DNA of 58,603 bases. Origin: Pseudorhodoferax aquiterrae. Its GTDB lineage: Bacteria > Pseudomonadota > Gammaproteobacteria > Burkholderiales > Burkholderiaceae_C. The stretch covers positions 1 to 58,603 of the forward strand of contig NZ_BMYK01000012.1 of the NCBI RefSeq assembly GCF_014652235.1, in the 5' to 3' direction. Positions 46,466 through 57,651 of the stretch are shown here, one piece after another. Both the position numbers and the translations under genes were made by a program. Below the pieces are notes generated by a model, which saw nothing but the letters and a program-made list of their open reading frames with translations, searched no databases and had not been told where the DNA came from. How positions within the stretch are numbered: the stretch's first letter is position 1; each line of letters opens with the position of its first letter.

Positions 46466-48063
46466 CGCAGCCCGTACGCGGCCGCCGCGGCATGGCGGTC
46501 GCCCCCCACGCGCTGGCCTCGCAGTCGGCTCTCGCAGTCCTGCGCGAAGGCGGCAATGCCATCGAGGCCATGGTGGCCGCGGCCGCCACCATCGCCGTCG
46601 CCTACCCGCACATGAACGGCATCGGCGGCGACAGCTTCTGGCTGGTCGGCCTGCCGGGCGCTGGCGGGACCGAGGTGGTGGGCATCGACGCCTGCGGCGC
46701 CAGCGCCGCGGCCGTGCGGCCCGAGGACTACGCCGGGCGCAGCGCCATCCCGTTCCGCGGCGGCTCGGCCGCCATCACCGTGGCCGGCACGCTGGCGGGC
46801 TGGGACCAGGCGCTGGCGCTGAGCCGCACGCGGCTGGGCGGGCGCCTGCCGCTGTCCCGCCTGCTGGCCGACGCCATCGACGGCGCGCGCCACGGCGTGC
46901 CCGTGACCGTGAGCCAGCACCGCAACAGCGCCGCCAAGCAGGCGGAGCTGCAGGACATTGCCGGTTTCGCCGAGACCTTCCTGCCCGGCGGCCAGGCGCC
47001 GGCCGCGGGCGGCCTGTTCCGGCAGCCGCGGCTGGCCGCCACCTTCGAGCAGCTGGCCCGCGCCGGGCTGGACGACTTCTACCGCGGCGATCTGGCCCGC
47101 AGCCTGGCACGCGACCTGCGGGCCGTGGGCAGCCCGCTGGCGCTGGACGACCTGGCACAGCACCGCGCACGGCTGGTGGAGCCGCTGCGGCTGGCGCACC
47201 GCGCCGGCACCGTCTACAACATGCCGCCGCCCACGCAGGGCCTGGTCTCGCTGATCATCCTCGGCTTGATGGACCGTCTGGGCGTGGAGCGCTTCGACCA
47301 CCTCGGCGCCGACTACGTGCACGCGGCGGCCGAATCGGTCAAGCAGGCCTTCTCCGTGCGCGACGGCCACATCACCGACCCCGGCTGCATGGCGGTGGAC
47401 CCGGCCAGCTTCCTGCAGCCGGCCGCGCTCGACGCCATGGCCGCACGCATCGACATGGGCCGCGCGGCCGCCTGGGGCCAAGGCAAAGGACCGGCCGACA
47501 CGGTCTGGATGGGCGTGGTCGATGGCCAGGGCCGTGCGGTCTCGATGATCCAGAGCATCTACCATGAGTTCGGCTCGGGCCTGGTGCTGGCCGAGAGCGG
47601 CGTGAACTGGCAGAACCGCGGCGCCTCGTTCTCGCTGGACCCCGGCCACATCAACACCCTCGCGCCGCGCAAGAAGCCCTTCCACACGCTGAACCCGGCG
47701 CTGGCGCTGCTGGACGACGGCCGCACCATGGTCTACGGCAACATGGGCGGCGACGGCCAGCCGCAGAGCCAGTCGGCCGTGTTCACGCGCTGCGTGGTGC
47801 ACGGGCTGGACCCGCAGGCCGCCATCGCCGCGCCGCGCTGGCTGCTGGGCCGCACCTGGGGCCAGAGCAGCGACACGCTCAAGCTCGAGAACCGCTTCCC
47901 CGAAGCCACCGTGCAGGAACTGCGCGCCCGTGGGCACGCCGTGGAGGTGCTGGGCGCCTTCGACGAAACCTTCGGCCATGCCGGCTGCATCCTGCGCGAC
48001 GCCGCGGGCACCTGCACCGGCGGCTTCGACCCCCGCTCCGACGGCGCCGTCGCCGCGTTCTGA
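46462..48063 (+). CDS. gamma-glutamyltransferase-like Ntn hydrolase (YwrD type)
   Basis: The 533-residue protein has the gamma-glutamyltranspeptidase fold: VLREGGNAIEAMVAAA and NGIGGDSFWLV in the large subunit, and a likely autoprocessing Thr in the segment DTVWMGVVD, aligned with the TTHYSVVD site of E. coli GGT. The later GESG-like AESGVNWQNRG and the PFHTLNPALAL region are also present. There is no signal peptide, unlike periplasmic GGT, so it acts in the cytoplasm. Its likely task is hydrolysis of a gamma-glutamyl-like or other amide intermediate. It is coupled to the amidohydrolase and to the DUF1116 gene (TGATG). Confidence 0.9.
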   Translation: MTQPVRGRRGMAVAPHALASQSALAVLREGGNAIEAMVAAAATIAVAYPHMNGIGGDSFWLVGLPGAGGTEVVGIDACGASAAAVRPEDYAGRSAIPFRGGSAAITVAGTLAGWDQALALSRTRLGGRLPLSRLLADAIDGARHGVPVTVSQHRNSAAKQAELQDIAGFAETFLPGGQAPAAGGLFRQPRLAATFEQLARAGLDDFYRGDLARSLARDLRAVGSPLALDDLAQHRARLVEPLRLAHRAGTVYNMPPPTQGLVSLIILGLMDRLGVERFDHLGADYVHAAAESVKQAFSVRDGHITDPGCMAVDPASFLQPAALDAMAARIDMGRAAAWGQGKGPADTVWMGVVDGQGRAVSMIQSIYHEFGSGLVLAESGVNWQNRGASFSLDPGHINTLAPRKKPFHTLNPALALLDDGRTMVYGNMGGDGQPQSQSAVFTRCVVHGLDPQAAIAAPRWLLGRTWGQSSDTLKLENRFPEATVQELRARGHAVEVLGAFDETFGHAGCILRDAAGTCTGGFDPRSDGAVAAF

Positions 48064-49166
48064 TGACCACGCCCACCGACTTCTCCGCCTGGGCCGCCCC
48101 GTTCGCGGGCGCCGCCTGGCGCAACGTGGTGCGCCGCCACGTGGCACTGCCGCATCTGGGCCGCGACGTGCTGCTGCACGCCGGCCCGCCCTTCGAGGGC
48201 GCGCCGCCCGCACCCGTGCGCCAGGCGGCCGTGCAGGCCCTGCTGTTCGAAGGCCTCGCCGACGACGCGGCCGCGGCCCAGGCGCTGCTGGCGACAGGCG
48301 CGGTGCGCCTCGTGCCCGCGCAGGACCATGGCGTGGCCACGCCGCTGGCCCAGGTGGTCTCGGCCGCGATGCCCTTGGCCGAGGTCGGCGATGGCAGCAC
48401 CCAAGCCTGGGCGCCATTGGTCGAAGGGCCGCCGCCCGCGCTGCGCTTCGGCACCAGCGACCCGGCCGCGCTGCCGCGCCTGCAGGCCGTCACCGAGCTG
48501 GGCCTGCAGCGCCTGGCGCCGCTGCTGCAGGCACAGCCGCTGCCCCTGGCTCCCGTGATCGCCCAGGCGCTGGCCGAAGGCGACGAATGCCATGGCCGCA
48601 CGGGCGCGGCCAACGCGGCCCTGCTGGAGCGGCTCGACGGGCTGGCGGACGCCGATCGCGCACTGCTGGCCGGCAGCCCGGGCTTCGTGCTGACCATCCT
48701 GATGGCGGCCGCGGCCTGGCGCATGCGCCAGCCCGGCGCGCACATCGCGGCCGCCGGCGGCAACGGCCTGCGTTTCGGCCTGCGCCTGCACGGCGAAACG
48801 CACTGGCGCGCCATCGGTGCGACGCCTCCCACCGGAACGCGGTTTCCCGCGCACGCGGGTGCTGCGGCGCTGGGCGCGATCGGCGACAGCGCCGTGCTCG
48901 ACTTCTGCGGCCTGGGCGGCCAGGCCCTGCTGGCCGCGCCGGCCCTGTGCGAGGAATGGCGCGGCTCGCTGCCGTCCGACCTCGCGCAGCGCCGCGCGGC
49001 CGTCAGCGACGCCGCCACGGGCCTGGTCGCGCCCCACAGCGTCGCCGCGAGCGGCCTGCCACCGCTGGTCAACCTGGCCGTGCTCGACGCGTCCGGCGCG
49101 GCCGGACTGATCGGCCGCGGCTGGTACGCGCCGGATCCTGCCCTGTTCCACCCCCTCCCCCGCTGA
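48063..49166 (+). CDS. DUF1116 protein (AllG/YlbE-like)
   Basis: The 367-residue protein matches the DUF1116 pattern: VTPLAQVVS-like ATPLAQVVSAAMPLAEVGDG, then the acidic APLVEGPPPALRFG, PVIAQALAEGDECHGRTGAAN and a glycine-rich AAAGGNGLRFGLRL. In E. coli the family members YlbE (AllG) and YahG lie next to FdrA-type proteins, and AllFGH has been linked to oxamate carbamoyltransfer in anaerobic allantoin use. Here neither FdrA/AllF nor AllH is encoded in the window. At 367 residues it is shorter than YlbE. A carbamoyl-transfer step in the pathway is inferred, not shown. Confidence 0.8.
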   Translation: MTTPTDFSAWAAPFAGAAWRNVVRRHVALPHLGRDVLLHAGPPFEGAPPAPVRQAAVQALLFEGLADDAAAAQALLATGAVRLVPAQDHGVATPLAQVVSAAMPLAEVGDGSTQAWAPLVEGPPPALRFGTSDPAALPRLQAVTELGLQRLAPLLQAQPLPLAPVIAQALAEGDECHGRTGAANAALLERLDGLADADRALLAGSPGFVLTILMAAAAWRMRQPGAHIAAAGGNGLRFGLRLHGETHWRAIGATPPTGTRFPAHAGAAALGAIGDSAVLDFCGLGGQALLAAPALCEEWRGSLPSDLAQRRAAVSDAATGLVAPHSVAASGLPPLVNLAVLDASGAAGLIGRGWYAPDPALFHPLPR

Positions 49167-49178
49167 AGGACCCACGCC

Positions 49179-50213
49179 ATGAAGCTGTCTTCGCTCTCCC
49201 GCCTGCGCACTGCCGCTCTGCTGACGCTGGCCACCCTGGCCGGCGCCGCCGGCGCGCAGCAGCCGACCAAGCTGCGCTTCGCGCTCGACTGGGTCTTCCA
49301 GGGCCCGCAGGCGCCGTTCCTGGTGCCGCACCACAACGGCTGCTACCAGAAGGCCGGGCTGGACGTGACCACCGACCGCGGCTTCGGCTCGGGCGACACC
49401 GTGGTCAAGGTCGGCGCCGGCACCTACGACGTCGGCTTCGCCGACATCAACGCGATGGTCGAGTACAACGCCAAGCAGACCCGGCCCGAGGACCGGCTGA
49501 TCGCCTTCTTCATGGTCTACGACGGCGCCGCGCTGTCCATCATCACGCGCAAGGACACCGGCGTCGCCAAGCCGGCCGACCTGGTCGGCAAGACCATCGC
49601 GGCGCCGCCCGGCGATGCCTCGCGCCGGCTGTTCCCGGCGCTGGCCCAGGCCAACGGCTTCGACGCCGGCGCCGTGAAATGGATGAACGTGGCGCCCGAG
49701 CTGCGCGAGACCATGCTCGCGCGCAAGCAGGCCGATGCCATCAGCGGCGCGGCCTTCACGGGCTACATGGGTGCGCGCGCGGTCGGCGTGCCCAAGGACG
49801 AGCTGGTCGTGATGCGCTTCCCGCAGTTCGGCTCCACGCTCTACGGCAGCGCGCTGGTGACCAAGCGCGCATTCGCCGCCAGCCATGGCCCGGCGCTGAC
49901 GGCGCTGGCCCAGTGCGTGGCCGAGGGCATCGTGACCAGCATCCGCCAGCCGGCCAGCGCCATCGAGGCCCTGTACCAGCGCGACAAGCTCATCAACCGC
50001 GAGGTCGAGCAGGAGCGCCTGCAGCTGTCGCTGGACTGGTCCATCGTGACCCCCTGGACCCGCGCCAACGGCCTCGGCGGCGTCGACCCGGTGCGGCTGG
50101 GCAAATCGATGCAGGAAGTGGCATCGGCGCTGAACATCGCGGCGCCCGACGCGGCCGAGGTGTTCACCACGCAGTACCTGCCGCCGGCCGAGCGGCGCGC
50201 CGTGCCGAAGTAG
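49179..50213 (+). CDS. NMT1/TauA-type ABC substrate-binding protein (orphan)
   Basis: The 344-residue periplasmic protein has a signal peptide ending AGA-QQ and the NMT1/THI5-like fold (LDWVFQGPQAPFLVP, CYQKAGLDV, VGAGTYDVGFADINAM). Relatives bind sulfonates, pyrimidine precursors, nitriles and aromatic acids. It is 12 bp behind the DUF1116 gene with an AAGGA site, but no matching permease or ATPase is present, so it may use components encoded elsewhere. A GCCGCCG/CGGCGGC hairpin (50224-50248) follows and may end the unit. Confidence 0.9.
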   Translation: MKLSSLSRLRTAALLTLATLAGAAGAQQPTKLRFALDWVFQGPQAPFLVPHHNGCYQKAGLDVTTDRGFGSGDTVVKVGAGTYDVGFADINAMVEYNAKQTRPEDRLIAFFMVYDGAALSIITRKDTGVAKPADLVGKTIAAPPGDASRRLFPALAQANGFDAGAVKWMNVAPELRETMLARKQADAISGAAFTGYMGARAVGVPKDELVVMRFPQFGSTLYGSALVTKRAFAASHGPALTALAQCVAEGIVTSIRQPASAIEALYQRDKLINREVEQERLQLSLDWSIVTPWTRANGLGGVDPVRLGKSMQEVASALNIAAPDAAEVFTTQYLPPAERRAVPK

Positions 50214-50295
50214 AGACCGCCCTGCCGCCGCGCCGACCCGCCGGCGGCGCACGGCCGTCCATTCCAGCCTGTCGATTGGTTCCCAGGCTGCACCA

Positions 50296-50360
50296 TTGAA
50301 GCTGGATATATTTTCAGTATTTCGTCGAAAAGCTGTATGCTTGAACAGCCATTCAAGGAG
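50296..50360 (+). promoter_or_regulatory. A+T-rich promoter region and strong RBS
   Basis: An A+T-rich stretch (TTGAAG at 50296, TATATTTTCAGTATTTC, TATGCT near 50336) ends in AAGGAG at 50355-50360, six bases before the ATG at 50367. Such low GC content is rare in this window, and the stretch likely contains the promoter of the small gene behind it. The exact -35 and -10 are uncertain. Confidence 0.4.
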
Positions 50361-50366
50361 CTTTCG

Positions 50367-50672
50367 ATGGACACCCTACTCGACACCGCCTACCTGGTCG
50401 CCCTGGTCGAACCGGCCTTGCCAGAGCCCATCCGCATGCAGGCCGAACTGCGCTACTGCCGCGAACTGGAGCGCCGCCTGGGCACCCCGGACGACGTGGC
50501 CCACGCGCTGCGCGCGATCGCGCGCGTGGCCGCGCTCGAGGACGAACCCGGCACCGAAGCCCAGACCCTGCTCGTGCAGTGGCGGCTGGCCAACCATGCG
50601 GCGCGCCAGTTCGCCGTGCAGGACCTGCCGCAGGCGGCTGCCCAGGCGCGCTTCGAGGTGCGGCTGGGGTAG
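50367..50672 (+). CDS. conserved-looking small protein of unknown function
   Basis: The 101-residue soluble protein is mostly helical (ELRYCRELERRLGTPDDVAHALRAI in part) and ends with a strand-like RFEVRLG. There is no signal peptide. The strong ribosome binding site, A+T-rich promoter and codon bias argue that it is real. I do not recognise a family. It stands alone between the catabolic unit and a large sensor kinase, 147 bp before that gene. Confidence 0.6.
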   Translation: MDTLLDTAYLVALVEPALPEPIRMQAELRYCRELERRLGTPDDVAHALRAIARVAALEDEPGTEAQTLLVQWRLANHAARQFAVQDLPQAAAQARFEVRLG

Positions 50673-50819
50673 CGCCCGCATCCGCACTTTGGTGGAAAGC
50701 CGTCGGCACGCTGCGGAACGGGATGTGCAAACCCGCGTTGTGCATTGGCGCGGCGATCTCTACATTTGCCCGAAAACATTGGTGCAACTTTCGAGCGAAG
50801 GGAACCGCAAGAGCGAACC

Positions 50820-54536
<3,717 letters not shown>

Positions 54537-54573
54537 ACGTCGCGGCTTGCGGCACGCGCCGCGCCGTTAGAGC

Positions 54574-55032
54574 TCAAGCGTAGGGATCGTCGAAACCCAG
54601 GCGCGCCATGATCTCGCGCTCGCGCGCTTCCATGGCCTCGGCGTCGGCTTCGCCGGTCTCGTGGTCCCAGCCCTGGGCGTGCAGCGTGCCGTGCACGAGC
54701 AGGTGCGCGTAGTGCGCCTGCAGCGTCTTGCCGTTCTCGCGCGCCTCCCTGGCGACGACGGGCGCGCAGAGGACGAGGTCGGCCGTGACCACGGGCTCCT
54801 GCGTGTAGTCGAAGGTCAGCACGTTGGTGGCGTAGTCGCGCTGGCGGTAGTCGCGGTTCAGCGCCTGGCCTTCCTCGGCACCGACGATGCGCACGGTGAT
54901 CTCGGCGTCGCGCTCCAGCGCGTGGCGGATCCAGCGCGCGACCTTGTGGCGCGGCAGCGCGGCCCGGTGTTCGGCCACACCGTCGAAGGCGGCGAACTGC
55001 AGCGACAGCTGCAGCCCGTTCAACCCGCTCAT
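54574..55032 (-). CDS. ybeY: endoribonuclease YbeY
   Basis: The 152-residue protein has the UPF0054 zinc motif [12 protein letters not shown] and the preceding [10 protein letters not shown] region. YbeY takes part in 16S rRNA 3'-end maturation and 70S ribosome quality control. It overlaps the phoH gene by 4 bp, the standard phoH-ybeY order in proteobacteria. Confidence 0.96.
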   Translation of the reverse strand: MSGLNGLQLSLQFAAFDGVAEHRAALPRHKVARWIRHALERDAEITVRIVGAEEGQALNRDYRQRDYATNVLTFDYTQEPVVTADLVLCAPVVAREARENGKTLQAHYAHLLVHGTLHAQGWDHETGEADAEAMEAREREIMARLGFDDPYA

Positions 55033-56033
55033 CGCGCACCCCGGCGCGCGCGCACCACCTGCTCGGCCGCGTCGCGCCCGGTGTCGTCCACCTCGCCGCC
55101 GCGACCGCGCGCGTCGTAGGCGTCGACGATGCGCGCCACCAGCGGATGGCGCACCACGTCGGCGCTGGTCAGCCGCGAGATCGCGATGCCCTTGACGCGC
55201 TTGAGCACGCGCTCCGCATCGATGAGGCCCGACAACTGCTGCTTGGGCAGGTCGATCTGGCTCACGTCGCCGGTGACCACCGCTTTGGCGCCGAAGCCGA
55301 TGCGCGTCAGGAACATCTTCATCTGTTCGGGCGTGGTGTTCTGCGCTTCGTCCAGGATCACGAAGGCGTTGTTGAGCGTGCGCCCGCGCATGAAGGCCAG
55401 CGGTGCGATCTCCAGCGCGTTGCGCTCGAAGCACTTGGCCACGCGCTCGGCACCCATCAGGTCGTACAGCGCGTCGTAGAGCGGGCGCAGGTAGGGGTCG
55501 ATCTTCTGTGCCAGGTCGCCCGGCAGAAAGCCCAGGCGCTCGCCGGCCTCCACGGCCGGACGCGTCAGCACGATGCGCTGCACGGCCGAGCGCTCCAGCG
55601 CGTCGACCGCGCAGGCCACGGCCAGGTAGGTCTTGCCGGTGCCGGCCGGGCCGATGCCGAAGGTGATGTCGTGGCGGGCGATGTTGTCCAGGTAGGTGGC
55701 CTGGTTGGCCGTGCGGGCCTTCAGGTCGCCGCGGCGCGTCAGCAGCGACGGGCCTTCGGGTCCACCCGACACATCGCCGTCGCCGTCGCCGGCCAGCATC
55801 AGCTGCACGGTGTCGGTGGCGATCGGGCGGGCGGCGATCTCGTACATGGCCTGCAGCACCTCCAGCGCGCGCTGGGCCTGGGCTTTGGGGCCGTCGATCT
55901 TGAACTGCTCATGGCGGTGCGCGATCTTGACCTGCAGCGCGGCCTCGATCTGGCGCAGGTGCGCGTCCATGGGGCCGCACACATGGTCCAGCCGGGTGTT
56001 GTTGGGGGGCGTGAAGTTGTGGCGGACGATCAT
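55029..56033 (-). CDS. phoH: PhoH family ATPase
   Basis: The 334-residue protein (PhoH/YbeZ) has Walker [12 protein letters not shown] at about residues 128-138, [16 protein letters not shown], the Walker [21 protein letters not shown] (in part) and [11 protein letters not shown]. The N-terminal KH-like segment is present. YbeZ partners with YbeY in rRNA processing. The ATG at 56033 ([10 protein letters not shown]) is preferred to 56069, which would overlap the start of ruvA. Its promoter region is shared with ruvA (34 bp). Confidence 0.94.
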   Translation of the reverse strand: MIVRHNFTPPNNTRLDHVCGPMDAHLRQIEAALQVKIAHRHEQFKIDGPKAQAQRALEVLQAMYEIAARPIATDTVQLMLAGDGDGDVSGGPEGPSLLTRRGDLKARTANQATYLDNIARHDITFGIGPAGTGKTYLAVACAVDALERSAVQRIVLTRPAVEAGERLGFLPGDLAQKIDPYLRPLYDALYDLMGAERVAKCFERNALEIAPLAFMRGRTLNNAFVILDEAQNTTPEQMKMFLTRIGFGAKAVVTGDVSQIDLPKQQLSGLIDAERVLKRVKGIAISRLTSADVVRHPLVARIVDAYDARGRGGEVDDTGRDAAEQVVRARRGAR

Positions 56034-56067
56034 GGGGCGCGATTGTCGCCGCGTACCATCCGCCTCC

Positions 56068-56643
56068 ATGATCGGACGATTGCAAGGCCTTTTGGCCGAG
56101 AAGAACCCGCCCCAGGTGCTGGTGGACTGCCAGGGCGTGGGCTACGAGGTCGACGTGCCCATGAGCACCTTCTACAACCTGCCCGCGCTGGGCGAGCGCG
56201 TGACGCTGCTCACGCACTTCATCGTGCGCGAGGACGCGCAGCTGCTGTTCGGCTTCGGCACCGCGGCCGAGCGCAACACCTTCCGCCAGCTCATCAAGAT
56301 CACCGGCGTGGGCCCGCGCACGGCGCTGGGCGTGCTGTCCGGCCTGGGCGTGGCCGACCTGGCGCAGGCCGTCACGCTGCAGGAGAGCGGCCGGCTCGTC
56401 AAGGTGCCCGGCATCGGCAAGAAGATCGCCGAGCGGCTGCTGCTGGAGCTCAAGGGCAAGCTGGGCGCCGACATCGGCGCGCACGCCGTGGCCACCACCG
56501 ACCACCAGGCCGACATCCTGCAGGCGCTGCTGGCGCTGGGCTACAGCGACAAGGAAGCCGCCGCTGCGCTGAAGGCGCTGCCCAAGGACGTGGGCGTCAG
56601 CGAGGGCATCAAGCTCGCGCTGAAGGCCTTGAGCAAGGCGTAG
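56068..56643 (+). CDS. ruvA: Holliday junction branch migration protein RuvA
   Basis: The 191-residue protein has the OB-fold N-terminus ([24 protein letters not shown]), the tandem helix-hairpin-helix motifs ([33 protein letters not shown]) and the C-terminal RuvB-contact domain ([12 protein letters not shown]). It binds four-way junctions with RuvB. Neither ruvB nor ruvC is adjacent, as usual for Burkholderiales. Confidence 0.97.
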   Translation: MIGRLQGLLAEKNPPQVLVDCQGVGYEVDVPMSTFYNLPALGERVTLLTHFIVREDAQLLFGFGTAAERNTFRQLIKITGVGPRTALGVLSGLGVADLAQAVTLQESGRLVKVPGIGKKIAERLLLELKGKLGADIGAHAVATTDHQADILQALLALGYSDKEAAAALKALPKDVGVSEGIKLALKALSKA

Positions 56644-56661
56644 GGCAGGTCTCGTCGCGGC

Positions 56662-56733
56662 GGGCTGGCGCGGACCGGGGGCATGGCCTGGCTCTCGTCC
56701 CTGGCGGGCGGCCCCCAGGCCGCGCCAGCGCCC
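56662..56733. terminator. large hairpin between ruvA and soxZ
   Basis: GCTGGCGCGG (56664-56673) pairs perfectly with CCGCGCCAGC (56720-56729), with an inner GGGGGC/GCCCCC pair. It lies between the convergent ruvA and soxZ genes and may terminate both. Confidence 0.45.
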
Positions 56734-56762
56734 GGCGCGGGCCGCATCTGACAGGACCGGCG

Positions 56763-57074
56763 TCAGGCGACGGTGGCTTCGTCCGTGCGGGTGGCGCCGC
56801 GGTTGTCGGTCCAGCTCACGCTGAGCTTGTCGCCGGACCTGGCGCCCTTGAGCGTGAAGCGCAGCAAGGGGTTCCTGGACACGCCCGGCCCCCACTGGGC
56901 ACGCAGCACGGGCTTGCCGTTGAGCAGGGCCGTCACCTCGGTGATGTGCCAGGCCGGCAGCAGCTTGCCGGCCGCGTCCTTGCGCTGGCCGCTTTCCATC
57001 TCGTGCGCCATCAGCACGCGCACGACGGTGTTGGCGCCGCTGGTCTGGGTCCGGATGCGGCTCGGTTCGGCCAT
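56763..57074 (-). CDS. soxZ: thiosulfate oxidation carrier protein SoxZ
   Basis: The 103-residue immunoglobulin-like protein matches SoxZ (RVLMAHEMESGQRKD, TALLNGKPVLRAQWGPGVSRNP in part, DKLSVSWTDNRG). SoxZ forms the SoxYZ carrier to which sulfur intermediates are attached. It follows soxY by 41 bp. Confidence 0.93.
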   Translation of the reverse strand: MAEPSRIRTQTSGANTVVRVLMAHEMESGQRKDAAGKLLPAWHITEVTALLNGKPVLRAQWGPGVSRNPLLRFTLKGARSGDKLSVSWTDNRGATRTDEATVA

Positions 57075-57115
57075 GGCTGCTGGTCCTCGGAATCTGGTCG
57101 GTGGATGCGGCGGAC

Positions 57116-57571
57116 TCAGGCGCCGCAACCGCCCAGGGTGACGCGCACGTCGCGGCGGGCGAAGAAGGCCTTGCCGTCGCGCGTGATGGCCACGGCGTAG
57201 ACGTCCGAGCTCTGGCTCATCTTGGCGTTGATGGAGAAGTTCGGCTCCAGCGCCTCGTTCAGTTCGAACATGGCCACCAGCGCATGGGGGTTGCGCTCCA
57301 CCAGCAACAGCAGCTGGCGCGCGTCCGGCAGCGTGGTGCCCAGCGTCATCTGCACGACGGCGCCGTTCTCGGCGATCTCGGGCGTGGCGAGCGTGACGTC
57401 CCGGCTCTCCACCGGCACGCTGCCGCCGAAGGCCTTGGCCGCCTCCGCGACGCTCTTGGCCTCGAAGGCGGCCTTGTTGAAAGCCAGGGCCGCGCGCGGC
57501 AGCAGGCCAGCGCTGGCCAGCAGGCCGGCCACGGCCAGGCCGTGGTGCAAGGTGTCGCGTCGGGTGGGCAT
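57116..57571 (-). CDS. soxY: thiosulfate oxidation carrier protein SoxY
   Basis: The 151-residue protein has a signal with a twin-arginine-like start (PTRRDTLHHGLAVAGLL) ending near ALA-F, and the SoxY swinging arm with the carrier cysteine at the C-terminus. The tail reads GGCGA instead of the usual GGCGG; the Cys itself is kept. No other sox gene (soxAX, soxB, soxCD) lies in the window, so it belongs either to a minimal soxYZ pair or to a cluster continued elsewhere. Confidence 0.93.
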   Translation of the reverse strand: MPTRRDTLHHGLAVAGLLASAGLLPRAALAFNKAAFEAKSVAEAAKAFGGSVPVESRDVTLATPEIAENGAVVQMTLGTTLPDARQLLLLVERNPHALVAMFELNEALEPNFSINAKMSQSSDVYAVAITRDGKAFFARRDVRVTLGGCGA

Positions 57572-57651
57572 GGCAATGGCGGGGTGCGGCTCGGCGAGGG
57601 GACCGTACTCTAAGCCAAAGCCGGCTGGCCCTGGCCGCCGCCGGCGTGCGA

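Noticed and set aside
46462-48063. Classical periplasmic gamma-glutamyltranspeptidase of glutathione metabolism.
   Set aside because: No signal peptide is present, and the gene is coupled to catabolic neighbours rather than to glutathione genes.
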